NCBI RefSeq assembly: GCF_003967015.1
Contig: NZ_AP017560.1
Coordinates: 3,284,048-3,348,047, forward strand
Direction of reading: 5' to 3'
Length of the DNA stretch: 64,000 nt
Source of the DNA: Pseudanabaena sp. ABRG5-3
GTDB taxonomy: Bacteria > Cyanobacteriota > Cyanobacteriia > Pseudanabaenales > Pseudanabaenaceae
Shown here: positions 53,041 to 61,497 of the stretch, piece after piece
Position numbering within the stretch: position 1 is the first letter of the stretch
Layout of the letters: each line of letters starts with the position of its first letter
Program-made: the position numbers and the translations under genes
Notes under the pieces: model-generated
Databases searched by the model: none
What the model saw: the letters and a program-made list of their open reading frames with translations, nothing else
What the model was told of the DNA's origin: nothing

Positions 53041-54399
53041 TCATATTGTTGAGATTGCTACTCGGAAACCGATGTCATTGTAGCGATCACCTTGCCAATG
53101 CCAATCACGACTTGCTGAGCGACATAATTTTGCCTCGTTACTCCATGAGCCGCCCTTCCGCACGCGCCGCCCCGAATTTCCCTCAAGCCAAGCTGAACCA
53201 TCCGCAGGCGCACCCTTAAAACTATCGTGCCAAGCATCCTCGCACCATTCCCATATACCGCCGTGCATTTCGTAGAGTCCCCAAGGATTAGGAACTTTCT
53301 GCCCAACGGGTTGCGATCGCTTATTAGAGTTATCGACAAACCATGCATAATCTGCGAGTTCCGTAGGGCTATCACCGAAATGGTAAGCCGTATTTGTGCC
53401 AGCACGACAGGCATATTCCCATTCTGCCTCACTGGGTAAACGGTAAGCATAGGCATGGAGCGATCGCGCAGTTAACCGACGACAAAAATCCTGTGCTTCG
53501 ATCCAAGAAATATTTTCCATCGGCGCTTGCAAACTTTCGCGAAAATTGGCAGGATTATTGCCCATAAGTACTAGCCATTGCTCCTGTGTGACTATAAATT
53601 TGGCGATATAAAAGGCTGGTATATTGACTTCCACTAGAGGAGATTCATTGTCCCTTCTACCAATTTCGTTTAGTGGCGAACCGAGGGTGAATTTCCCCGA
53701 TGGAATCCGTACCATTTCCATATAGATTCCATTCCCTAAATCGTCTCGAAATGCTTTATCACCTCTCTTAATTGGATCGCGGGGTATTTCTGGAAGTTTC
53801 GGAGATTCAGCTATGACGATTGGTTGAGGCTGAGGTTTGAGTTTTTCTAAAAAAAGAGCTATAGCAAACCCTGCGATCGCAGTACTTGTATGGGTCAACA
53901 ATTGACGACGATTGAATTTAATTGGTATTTTCTCTAAGGATTTCACCAATGATTGCGCGATCGCCACTGCCTTGATCGTTGAAATCTCTGAACGCTTTGG
54001 AGATTCCCCCTCAGTTTCAATGGTTTCACTCAAATTAGCATTATTCTCAATTTGACCAAATTCGTTGCGAAATTCTTCTAAATATGCGTAACCTTCCAAA
54101 TATTCACGCACTAAACAATAATAATTATCTTCATTAAAAAAAGACTGCACTCTCGGCGCAAGGGTATAGTTCTGTCCAATTTCATAAAGCCTAGTGGCGA
54201 TCGCCCCATGATCAAAGTCATTCTCGATATACTCTTGGGCAACGATTTGCCAGCAATAAATTACACATAGCGGCTTAGGTGTGGTGGGTATCTCTAAATT
54301 TTCAGCGAGATAAATTGATATAGCGATCGCCCCAATTTGCTCACTATCGATGCCTTGCTGAATGTGGTAACGATTGCTGAGAATGGTATCTAAATCCAT
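53041..54399 (-). CDS. Formylglycine-generating-enzyme-like protein with degenerate kinase N-lobe
   Basis: A 452-residue protein. Residues 1-105 align with the N-lobe of cyanobacterial kinases (LSNRYHIQQGI, IYLAENLE, ATRLYEIGQN, YYCLVREYLEGY) but the catalytic lobe is missing. At 161-186 lies NRRQLLTHTSTAIAGFAIAL, a Tat-like twin-arginine motif with a hydrophobic stretch. Residues about 213-452 are an FGE-sulfatase domain (YRLPSEAEWEYACRAG, LYEMHGGIWEWCEDAW, RVRKGGSW...CRSASRD). The first of the two copper-binding cysteines of true FGE appears to be Asn, the second is kept, so sulfatase activation is unlikely. Same strand and upstream of the kinase-LivF gene. Confidence 0.85.
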   Translation of the reverse strand: MDLDTILSNRYHIQQGIDSEQIGAIAISIYLAENLEIPTTPKPLCVIYCWQIVAQEYIENDFDHGAIATRLYEIGQNYTLAPRVQSFFNEDNYYCLVREYLEGYAYLEEFRNEFGQIENNANLSETIETEGESPKRSEISTIKAVAIAQSLVKSLEKIPIKFNRRQLLTHTSTAIAGFAIALFLEKLKPQPQPIVIAESPKLPEIPRDPIKRGDKAFRDDLGNGIYMEMVRIPSGKFTLGSPLNEIGRRDNESPLVEVNIPAFYIAKFIVTQEQWLVLMGNNPANFRESLQAPMENISWIEAQDFCRRLTARSLHAYAYRLPSEAEWEYACRAGTNTAYHFGDSPTELADYAWFVDNSNKRSQPVGQKVPNPWGLYEMHGGIWEWCEDAWHDSFKGAPADGSAWLEGNSGRRVRKGGSWSNEAKLCRSASRDWHWQGDRYNDIGFRVAISTI

Positions 54400-54446
54400 G
54401 ATTTAACATTGATCATTTTTCAGACTACTTGTTATTACTCAAGGTC

Positions 54447-54533
54447 TATAGCGCTTTTCAAGCAAGCGAGGTACATAGGGTTGTGTCCCCGCCTTCGGCG
54501 GGGACACAACCCTGTACTTTGATATACGCTATA
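54447..54533. repeat. Family D element, 87 bp
   Basis: Ends TATAGCG/CGCTATA; core 54478-54512 GGGTTGTGTCCCCGCC-TTC- and complement, perfect 16-bp arms. It separates two divergent genes. Confidence 0.85.
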
Positions 54534-54563
54534 TAACTATAATCAGTTAAAAATGGCTAAATA

Positions 54564-55418
54564 ATGCTTCCTCCTTTTATTGTTTTAGATCCGATCCTTG
54601 AAGAATGGCTGCGTGAAGATATTGGACGTGGCGATCGCAGCACTAGTGGCTTATTCCCAGATGGTAATGCGCCCATCGGCAAAGCGGTATGGATTGCCAA
54701 GGCTGATGGCGTAATTGCAGGCTTACCGATTGCGGCTAGAGTCTTTCAGTTATTAGATCGTTCCGTAAACTTTGTGGCGATCACACAGGATGGTAAGCCC
54801 GTAAAATCTGGCGAACTGATTGCTGAGATTACGGGTAGTCTTGCCACATTGTTAATGGGGGAAAGGGTTGCACTCAATCTGGTCATGCGTTTATCAGGAA
54901 TTGCCAGTACTACGGCAGAATATGTTAAGGCGATCGCTAGTTCTCAAACTCGTTTAGTCGATACGCGCAAAACGATTCCAGGAATGCGATTGTTAGAGAA
55001 ATATGCCACATTTATTGGTGGCGCGATCAATCATCGTTATGGTTTAGATGATGCAGTGATGCTCAAGGATAATCACATTGCGGCGGCGGGAGGCATTACG
55101 GAGGCAGTGCAGCGAGTGCGCGGGAATATTCCTTTTACGACATCGATTGAAGTGGAAACGGAGTCAATCGTCCAAGTAAAGGAAGCCATGCAGCTAAATC
55201 TCGATGTGATTATGCTAGACAATATGCCATTATCGATGATGCGCGAGGCGATCGCTCTCATTCGTCAACATAGCCAACACACCAAAATCGAAGCTTCAGG
55301 GAATATTACTCTGACTACTATCGCTCAAGTTGCAGAACTAGGTGTAGATTATATTTCCACTTCGGCAATGGTGACGCGATCGCCTTGGCTAGACATTAGT
55401 ATGCGGATCAAAACATAA
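54564..55418 (+). CDS. nadC: Nicotinate-nucleotide pyrophosphorylase (carboxylating)
   Basis: Converts quinolinate and PRPP to nicotinate mononucleotide in NAD synthesis. The 284 residues include EDIGRGDRST, LMGERVALNLVMRLSGIAS, DTRKTIPGMRLLEKYA, NHRYGLDDAVMLKDNHI and the phosphate-binding EASGNITL. Length and motifs are standard. It is followed 37 bp later by the Hsp70-like gene on the same strand. Confidence 0.96.
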   Translation: MLPPFIVLDPILEEWLREDIGRGDRSTSGLFPDGNAPIGKAVWIAKADGVIAGLPIAARVFQLLDRSVNFVAITQDGKPVKSGELIAEITGSLATLLMGERVALNLVMRLSGIASTTAEYVKAIASSQTRLVDTRKTIPGMRLLEKYATFIGGAINHRYGLDDAVMLKDNHIAAAGGITEAVQRVRGNIPFTTSIEVETESIVQVKEAMQLNLDVIMLDNMPLSMMREAIALIRQHSQHTKIEASGNITLTTIAQVAELGVDYISTSAMVTRSPWLDISMRIKT

Positions 55419-55454
55419 TAATTCGCATTTTGCTAAAGAGAAAGATCAATAATT

Positions 55455-57056
55455 ATGGAATATGCAATCGATTTTGGAACGAGTAATACTGTTGTTGCAA
55501 GAATCAATGAGAACGTAGAAATAGAAACTGTCAAATTAGCTGATTACAGTAGCCTCATCGCTGATAATCCACCGTTAATTCCTAGCTTTGTCTATGTACA
55601 GGATGCTGTCAAAGAGCAGGTGCTAATCGGTCAAGAAGTTAGCGATCGCGGCTTAGACAACAAAAACACCAAAGGCGAACCGCGATTTTTCAAAGCTTTT
55701 AAACGAGCGATCGGTTCTAATGTGTCAATGTTTGTGCCAGAAATTGATGGGCGCGAAGTAGAATTTGAACTAGTCGGAGAATGGTTTTTAAAGAGAATCA
55801 TCGATCGCCTACCTGATGTGGACTCGCTGATTTTCACGGTTCCTGTCGATAGCTTTGAGTCCTATCGGAATTGGCTAGGTGGAGTCTGCGAGAAACTAAC
55901 CATCAATCAAGTGCGAATCATCGACGAACCAACCGCCGCCGCCCTTGGCTATGGCATTAGTGGAGGTGGTGAAACTCTGTTAGTCGTGGACTTTGGTGGC
56001 GGAACCTTAGATTTATCTTTAGTGAAATTGTCCTTTGCTCCAGCTCAGGCAGAATCCAGTCAGCCGAAATCCCCCCTTGGCTTTTTATTGAAATGGGGCG
56101 ATCGCACTGTTAAGAATTCCTCCTCGGCAAATAGTCAAAACGCACAAACCGCTAAAGTTCTTGCGAAAACAGGTCAAAATCTTGGCGGGATTGATATCGA
56201 TAATTGGATTATTGATTATTTCCATAAAGAATTAGGAGTACCTAAAAATTCTCTCGTAACTCGCTTAGCGGAACGGATAAAGATCTCTCTTTCTAGTGCC
56301 GAATCTGTTACAGAAGTTTATTTTAATGATGAAACATTTGAATCTTATGAGTTAAGTTTGACGCGATCGCAGTTAAATCAAATTCTGGAACAGCAGAAAT
56401 TTTTTGTTAATCTCGATAGCGCCCTTGATCGCATTCGGCAACAAGCAACTCGCCAAAATCTTGACCTAGATCAAATTGATGCGATTCTATTAGTGGGTGG
56501 AACTTCCCAAATCCCTGCTGTGAAAGAATGGGCATTAAAACATTTCCCTAGCGAGAAAGTAAAAGCAGATAAGCCCTTTGAAGCGATCGCCCATGGTGCA
56601 ATTTCCCAAGGCTGGGAACTCAAAGACTTTCTCTATCACAGCTATGGGATTCGCTACTGGGATAAAAGATATAAAAAGCATAACTGGCACACCATCGTTA
56701 AATCTGGTGCAACCTATCCCTTAGAAAAACCAGTAGAACTAACTCTTGGGGCATCGGTTCCCAATCAACCAAGTATTGAGCTAGTCATCGGTGAACTAGG
56801 CGAGACTAATGTGGAAGTTTATTTTGAAGATCAACGCCTTGTCACCCGTGTACTAGAGGGCAAGCAAGTTGCAGTCCAAATTCTCAATGAGAATAGCAAA
56901 GTGATTGCCAATCTCGATCCTCTGGGGCAAACAGGTAGCGATCGCATTAAGGTGTTCTTCCAAGTTGATGAAAAACGGACTTTACGAATTACGGTTCTAG
57001 ATTTATTAACAAAGCAAAATTTGCTAAATAATATGCCTGTTGCACAACTAATGTAA
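55455..57056 (+). CDS. Hsp70-family (DnaK-like) protein, divergent
   Basis: A 533-residue protein shorter than DnaK (about 640). The actin-like ATPase core is intact: IDFGTSNTVVARI (phosphate 1), IIDEPTAAALGYG, LLVVDFGGGTLDLSL (phosphate 2), LLVGGTSQIPAVKEW (adenosine). Residues 400-533 are a reduced substrate-like domain ending without the helical lid and the EEVD-type tail. Similar truncated Hsp70 proteins are frequent in cyanobacteria; clients unknown. Confidence 0.9.
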   Translation: MEYAIDFGTSNTVVARINENVEIETVKLADYSSLIADNPPLIPSFVYVQDAVKEQVLIGQEVSDRGLDNKNTKGEPRFFKAFKRAIGSNVSMFVPEIDGREVEFELVGEWFLKRIIDRLPDVDSLIFTVPVDSFESYRNWLGGVCEKLTINQVRIIDEPTAAALGYGISGGGETLLVVDFGGGTLDLSLVKLSFAPAQAESSQPKSPLGFLLKWGDRTVKNSSSANSQNAQTAKVLAKTGQNLGGIDIDNWIIDYFHKELGVPKNSLVTRLAERIKISLSSAESVTEVYFNDETFESYELSLTRSQLNQILEQQKFFVNLDSALDRIRQQATRQNLDLDQIDAILLVGGTSQIPAVKEWALKHFPSEKVKADKPFEAIAHGAISQGWELKDFLYHSYGIRYWDKRYKKHNWHTIVKSGATYPLEKPVELTLGASVPNQPSIELVIGELGETNVEVYFEDQRLVTRVLEGKQVAVQILNENSKVIANLDPLGQTGSDRIKVFFQVDEKRTLRITVLDLLTKQNLLNNMPVAQLM

Positions 57057-57070
57057 AAAGGTAAAACCCA

Positions 57071-57109
57071 TATCCCTGTATTGCCCGCGTAGCGGGCAAT
57101 ACAGGGATA
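57071..57109. repeat. Perfect palindrome between convergent genes
   Basis: TATCCCTGTATTGCCCGC-GTA-GCGGGCAATACAGGGATA, 18-bp arms; likely bidirectional terminator for the Hsp70-like and DUF29 genes. Confidence 0.8.
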
Positions 57110-57110
57110 G

Positions 57111-57584
57111 TTACTTAATTCCACTTGGAAATGTAGAGTCAAAGATTTGTTCAATTGAGTAGGGGCATTCCTGCGGCAGATCTTTTTCATCTAGGGGTGT
57201 TTCTTTTAAAACTAGATCAATTCCATCTTGAAATGCTTCTAAAATTGCTTGATTGAGATATGACTTCAAACTAGGATTTTCGAGTAGGTGTTCCTTGATA
57301 CGACGGCGCTGTTCTCGAATAGTGACTCTCCAACTTTTACTCCGAAAATCTGGCTGATATTCCCATTTCAGCAAATGTCCAATGAGAACTCCCAATCGAT
57401 TTCTGAGTTCCTGTTTTTGCTGCTTTCCCAAAGACCGAATCTCCTCCACTAAATTGGCAATATCTAGAGCATTTAGCTTCCCAAGTTGCAATAACTCGGC
57501 TTGCTCCTGTGTCCAAGCATAAAAATCAGTTTCATATAAAACTGACTGGTTATTTATGGGTTCTGTAGCGATCGCTTCTAACAT
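57111..57584 (-). CDS. DUF29-family protein
   Basis: A 157-residue helical protein with the DUF29 signature: YETDFYAWTQEQAELLQLGK, LDIANLVEEIRSLGKQQKQE, LRNRLGVLIGHLLKWEYQPD. The family is abundant in cyanobacteria and without known function; some members accompany toxin-antitoxin or mobile regions, but nothing here supports that. It lies 47 bp downstream of livG on the same strand and may be in its transcript. Confidence 0.88.
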   Translation of the reverse strand: MLEAIATEPINNQSVLYETDFYAWTQEQAELLQLGKLNALDIANLVEEIRSLGKQQKQELRNRLGVLIGHLLKWEYQPDFRSKSWRVTIREQRRRIKEHLLENPSLKSYLNQAILEAFQDGIDLVLKETPLDEKDLPQECPYSIEQIFDSTFPSGIK

Positions 57585-57631
57585 AAATAAAATTTAGAAA
57601 ATGTAAGAGTTAAGAGCCACTTTTATTAATT

Positions 57632-58411
57632 TTAACCTTCATCTCCAAGGTATGCTTCAATCACCGCTTGATCATTCTTCACAATTTCAGGCTGACCGAT
57701 CGCAATTAGCTGTCCAAAATCTAACACGGCAATGCGATCGCAAAGTCCCATCACCAAAGGTACATGATGCTCGATTAAGAGAATTGTCAAGGCTAAGCGA
57801 TCGCGCAAGCTCCGAATGAAGTCACTTAATTGTCCTTTTTCATTGGGGTTCATCCCTGCGGCAGGTTCATCTAGTAATAATAATTTGGGCTGCAAAGCAA
57901 GGGCTCGGCCAATCTCAAGACGACGCTGATCGCCATAGGAGAAGTTTTTGGCTTTAACATCAGTGCGATCGCTTAAGCCCACTAGTTCTAATAGTTCATA
58001 GGCGCGATCATAGGTTTGTTTTTCTTCTTTATGGGTGGGTGGTAAACCTAAAATTCCATTCCAAATACCTGTGGTGGTACTTAAGTGTCTAGCGATCGCC
58101 ACATTCTCTAATGCTGAAAGCTCACCAAATAAGCGGATATTTTGAAATGTTCGGGCAATGCCACATTTAGCAATTTGATGAGGACGACGATTAGTAATTT
58201 CTGTCCCATCGTAGAGAACTTTGCCACTACTAGGTGCAATTAAACCTGTAATCGTATTAAATAGAGTCGTTTTGCCTGCCCCATTGGGACCAATCACACC
58301 AAAGATCTCATTTTCCTGCACTTCAAAGGACACCTCATTTACTGCCACTAATCCACCAAAGCGACGGGTTACTTGTTGAATGGCTAGGGTTGTTTTACTG
58401 CTCTTGTCCAT
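57632..58411 (-). CDS. livG: LivG-type ABC transporter ATPase (branched-chain amino acid family)
   Basis: A 259-residue ATPase. Walker A GPNGAGKTT, Q-loop TFQN, signature FSYGDQRRLEIGRAL, Walker B LLLLDEPAAGMNP and H-loop LLIEHHV are typical of LivG, the second ATPase of the LivHMFG importer (also UrtD in urea transporters). Its partners are the LivF domain of the kinase fusion at 51234-52898 and LivM at 60218. LivH and the periplasmic binding protein are not in the window, so substrate is unresolved. Confidence 0.9.
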   Translation of the reverse strand: MDKSSKTTLAIQQVTRRFGGLVAVNEVSFEVQENEIFGVIGPNGAGKTTLFNTITGLIAPSSGKVLYDGTEITNRRPHQIAKCGIARTFQNIRLFGELSALENVAIARHLSTTTGIWNGILGLPPTHKEEKQTYDRAYELLELVGLSDRTDVKAKNFSYGDQRRLEIGRALALQPKLLLLDEPAAGMNPNEKGQLSDFIRSLRDRLALTILLIEHHVPLVMGLCDRIAVLDFGQLIAIGQPEIVKNDQAVIEAYLGDEG

Positions 58412-58794
58412 AGAAAATTGCTAATGCTCAATCTGGGTTGATCTAGTTTGTGGAAACCCCGATTTTTTAGGGATATTTTAGATCGATTATTTATTAAGCA
58501 TAACCATAACAGTTAGCCGTCATCTATACCAGCGTTGAGGAACTAAAGCTCTTGCAAATTTCCTTCAAGACAAGGTTAGTAAAGGATGGGCGGCGCGTTG
58601 CGCCGCCCATCCTTTACTTGACTAGATTGGTATACGCTATAAGCAAAATATAAAAAGTAAGTAGAATATAACTTTTGTATAACTAGTAATTACTATTGGC
58701 TAACTTTATGGAGACATTTGACCTACTTTAGCCTGCGATAATAATGATAATAAAAAAAATTTCATTCTCATAGACTAAAAGGGGGTTTATCAAA
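58412..58794. other. Intergenic region with family A palindrome
   Basis: Contains a family A-type palindrome at 58578-58618 and AT-rich sequence before the PEP-CTERM-like gene; AAAGGGGG at 58779-58786 could be its ribosome site. No gene seen. Confidence 0.55.
58578..58618. repeat. Family A-type palindrome, 41 bp
   Basis: AGTAAAGGATGGGCGGCGC-GTT-GCGCCGCCCATCCTTTACT, perfect 19-bp arms. Confidence 0.82.
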
Positions 58795-59469
58795 ATGAAG
58801 ATTTCTCATTTAATCGGTAGTGCTTTAATTGCCTCAAGTGTTGCAGCTTTATCCGTAGTTGCATCTCCGCTCACCGCAAATGCTGCCAATTTCAACAACA
58901 TAATTGGAGGAGACTCAGGTGGCGATAGTGTTGTTAGTCAGTTCTCTTTTAGCGTGACCGATAATGGTGCTGGCAAAACATTGTGGAAGTTCAAGAATGC
59001 CGCTACTCCTACAAGTAATAGTGCATCTGTTATTGCTCAAATTTATTTTGAGTGGGCTAAACCAGTATATGCACTAAGTGTTTCTCAACTTAATTCTGGT
59101 AACGTCGGAACTGTGAATTTCAGCACTTCTTTCAACGGGCCAAATGCCCTCCCACAAAATAACAGCATTAATGATCTCGCAATTGGGGCTACAAATCCAG
59201 CACCTACTAAGGGTGTGAATTTGGGCGAAACCCTTGGTGTTATTTTTAATAGTGCCAGTGCTAACGATATTGAAACTGCTATTAATGAAGGCAATCTGAC
59301 TGTTGGCATCCATGTCATAGGGATTGCTGCTTATAGTGGCAAGAGCGATTCCTACATTACTACTCCTTCTACTAAGCCAGTTCCCGTACCAGGATTGGTT
59401 CTTGGTGTAATGGCAGCAGGTGTATTTGGTGGTACACGTTTACTCAAGAATAAAAAGAAAGTTGCTTAA
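58795..59469 (+). CDS. Exported protein with PEP-CTERM-like sorting tail
   Basis: A 224-residue secreted protein. Signal peptide residues 1-30 (ends TANA); a beta-rich, Asn/Ser-rich mature domain (about 31-195); and a C-terminal tail VPVPGLVLGVMAAGVFGG, then TRLLKNKKKVA: short proline motif, hydrophobic helix and basic end, the layout of PEP-CTERM exosortase substrates. The motif is VPVPG rather than the common VPEP. Surface or extracellular location is likely; function unknown. Upstream repeats separate it from livG. Confidence 0.78.
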   Translation: MKISHLIGSALIASSVAALSVVASPLTANAANFNNIIGGDSGGDSVVSQFSFSVTDNGAGKTLWKFKNAATPTSNSASVIAQIYFEWAKPVYALSVSQLNSGNVGTVNFSTSFNGPNALPQNNSINDLAIGATNPAPTKGVNLGETLGVIFNSASANDIETAINEGNLTVGIHVIGIAAYSGKSDSYITTPSTKPVPVPGLVLGVMAAGVFGGTRLLKNKKKVA

Positions 59470-59487
59470 ACCATCTAGATTTGGTTT

Positions 59488-59538
59488 TTAATTCCCAAAA
59501 GTAGGCTGCACTTAGTGCAGCCTACTTTTGGGAATTAA
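59488..59538. terminator. Perfect palindrome over the L,D-transpeptidase stop
   Basis: 24-bp arms TTAATTCCCAAAAG... around TTA, between convergent genes. It supplies the L,D-transpeptidase stop codon. Likely bidirectional terminator. Confidence 0.78.
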
Positions 59539-60188
59539 TGCAAAATTTGAATGATTGTGCCGCGTTGTAATAAGGGATAGATTTCATCTACATCTTTATT
59601 TTTTAGGGATATACATCCCCAAGTCCAGTTGATTCTGCGATCAATCAGCCAATCTTGACCTTTCTCCACACCATGAATGCCGATTTCTCCACCAATGTCA
59701 TCATTTACTTTTACTTCTCCCCTAGCCTTTGCCTGTGAGAATTTGCGCCAAGAGTCTTGATTGGGATAATCTAGCAAAATAAACTTTGACCATTCCGAAT
59801 GGTAATAAAGTTCTTTAACTCGAAATATGCCCTCTGGTGTCCGCTTATCACCTTGGCGTAATTTATCATCCTTGGGATTTGCTCCCAACACGATCGCATA
59901 GGATTTAATCGGCTTTTTTTGATAATAAACCGTGAGCTTATATTTAGATTTTTCGATCACAAGGGAGATTGCTTTTTTATCAAGCTTTTTGAGATTAATT
60001 AAACTCGCGATCTCCTGATTTTGATTGAGTAATTCATTGGCTGCCACCACCTCGCAATTAATTAAGCAAGGTAGATAGCCGTTGATTGCAGGATTGGCGA
60101 TCGCATAAATTCCTAATAGACTCGCTACCAATGTAAGGGAGCTAAAAATTTGTAGCGATCGGCGATGGTTTATGTTGGGTTGTGACAT
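59535..60188 (-). CDS. L,D-transpeptidase (YkuD family)
   Basis: A 217-residue peptidoglycan cross-linking or envelope enzyme. N-terminal signal or anchor helix (about residues 13-33: IFSSLTLVASLLGIYAIANP), then the YkuD domain with YAIVLGANP, KRTPEGIFRVKE, GIHG and the catalytic WGCISL (cysteine and preceding H-x-G). Start taken at ATG 60188; a TTG at 60212 would add eight residues. The stop lies in a palindrome. Confidence 0.88.
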   Translation of the reverse strand: MSQPNINHRRSLQIFSSLTLVASLLGIYAIANPAINGYLPCLINCEVVAANELLNQNQEIASLINLKKLDKKAISLVIEKSKYKLTVYYQKKPIKSYAIVLGANPKDDKLRQGDKRTPEGIFRVKELYYHSEWSKFILLDYPNQDSWRKFSQAKARGEVKVNDDIGGEIGIHGVEKGQDWLIDRRINWTWGCISLKNKDVDEIYPLLQRGTIIQILH

Positions 60189-60217
60189 ATTCGCTTCATA
60201 TCCCAGAGGCAATCGGG

Positions 60218-61171
60218 TTAAGCCCCTTGTTTACGTTTGATGAATATCTTTTGAGTTGTGCGCTTACACCAATCTAAAAATTCGGGGGTAATAATTCCTT
60301 TAGGATAAAAAATCGTACCAACCACGATCAGCACTCCAAAAATAATTAAACGCCCATCCTTCAGGAATTGACCTAACCATGCGGGAACCCCAGTACTCGC
60401 AATCCCTCGCAAAGCTTCAGGCAAAGCCGTGAGGAGAATGCCACCAACTACGGGTCCCCAAAAAGTACGTGAGCCACCAATCAAGACAAAGGATAAGAAG
60501 ATAATACTGGCATCAAAAGTTCCCTGACGAGAATTCCATGTATTCAGGAAATGCGCACTCACGGCTCCAACCATACCCGCCAAAATTGCTGCTAGGGTAA
60601 AAGCTAACACTTTGTAATAAGTAGGATTGATCCCCATCGAATCGGCAGCTAGTTCATCCTCTCGAATCGCGATTAATGCTCGTCCGACCCGAATTTTTTC
60701 GAGGCGATACATAAATGCCATACTCAAGCCCAAAAGTGGCAAAGCTAACCAAAGGTATTCTAAGGCTGATTGAAAGGGTTGAGGAATGCCAAAAATCCCG
60801 ATCGCACCACCAGTGATCTCCAAATTCAGAGCAACCACTCGCAAAATTTCTACAAAGGCAATGGTAGCGATCGCAAGATAAATTCCGCGTAGCCGTAATA
60901 CAGGAATCCCTAAAATGACAGCAAATAGCCCTGATATTACGCCCGCCACCAGCATTTCGAGCAATACCCACCAGATTGGCAAAGTTCCTGTAGTCGCGGG
61001 TAAAATCTTAGTAGAGGCGATCGCCGCAATATATCCACCCAAGGCATAAAACCCAGGTGTCGCCAGTGACAACTGACCTGCCATCAATGGTAAATAGACG
61101 GAAATCCCTAGAATAGCCCCAAAAATTGCCGATACAATTAAAAAGCCATAGGTATTAAAAAATTCAGCCAT
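60218..61171 (-). CDS. livM: LivM-type ABC transporter permease (branched-chain amino acid family)
   Basis: A 317-residue inner-membrane permease with about eight helices. LivM signatures are GFYALGGYIAAIAS, LRLRGIYLAIATIAFVEILR, LIAIREDELAADSMGI and VLIGGSRTFWGPVVGG. It should pair with LivH (not in the window) and the ATPases LivG (57632) and the kinase-LivF fusion (51234). Its last residues QGA and stop are encoded by a family H half-palindrome. Confidence 0.92.
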   Translation of the reverse strand: MAEFFNTYGFLIVSAIFGAILGISVYLPLMAGQLSLATPGFYALGGYIAAIASTKILPATTGTLPIWWVLLEMLVAGVISGLFAVILGIPVLRLRGIYLAIATIAFVEILRVVALNLEITGGAIGIFGIPQPFQSALEYLWLALPLLGLSMAFMYRLEKIRVGRALIAIREDELAADSMGINPTYYKVLAFTLAAILAGMVGAVSAHFLNTWNSRQGTFDASIIFLSFVLIGGSRTFWGPVVGGILLTALPEALRGIASTGVPAWLGQFLKDGRLIIFGVLIVVGTIFYPKGIITPEFLDWCKRTTQKIFIKRKQGA

Positions 61172-61497
61172 CGGTTAGATTTGTTATTTTTGAAGAGAGG
61201 ATGATTAAGCACTCCTCTTAAAAAATAACCTCCCATCGCACTAATTAGCTATCATTAGTCAATAAGCAACAGTATCTTAAGAAAGTATTAAGATTTTCTG
61301 TAAACCTAAGCACAAATCAAGCAGCAATCATCCTGCGATCGCAGCTTAAAACATCAAACCTTCGCGTAAATCTTTCAAGCAAGATTTTTACGTCAACCTT
61401 CGCAAATGGTGAATTTATGATTGGGTCGCATTTTGCACCACCTAAATCATAAATAGCACTACCCAAACCTTAAATTCTAGAGAAGAGAGTATACACA
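61172..61497. other. Upstream region of guaB3
   Basis: AT-rich, with an inverted repeat CTTAAGAAAGTATTAAG at about 61276-61292 and one HIP1 site. It must carry the divergent promoters of livM and guaB3. No gene or repeat of the other families is seen. Confidence 0.45.
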
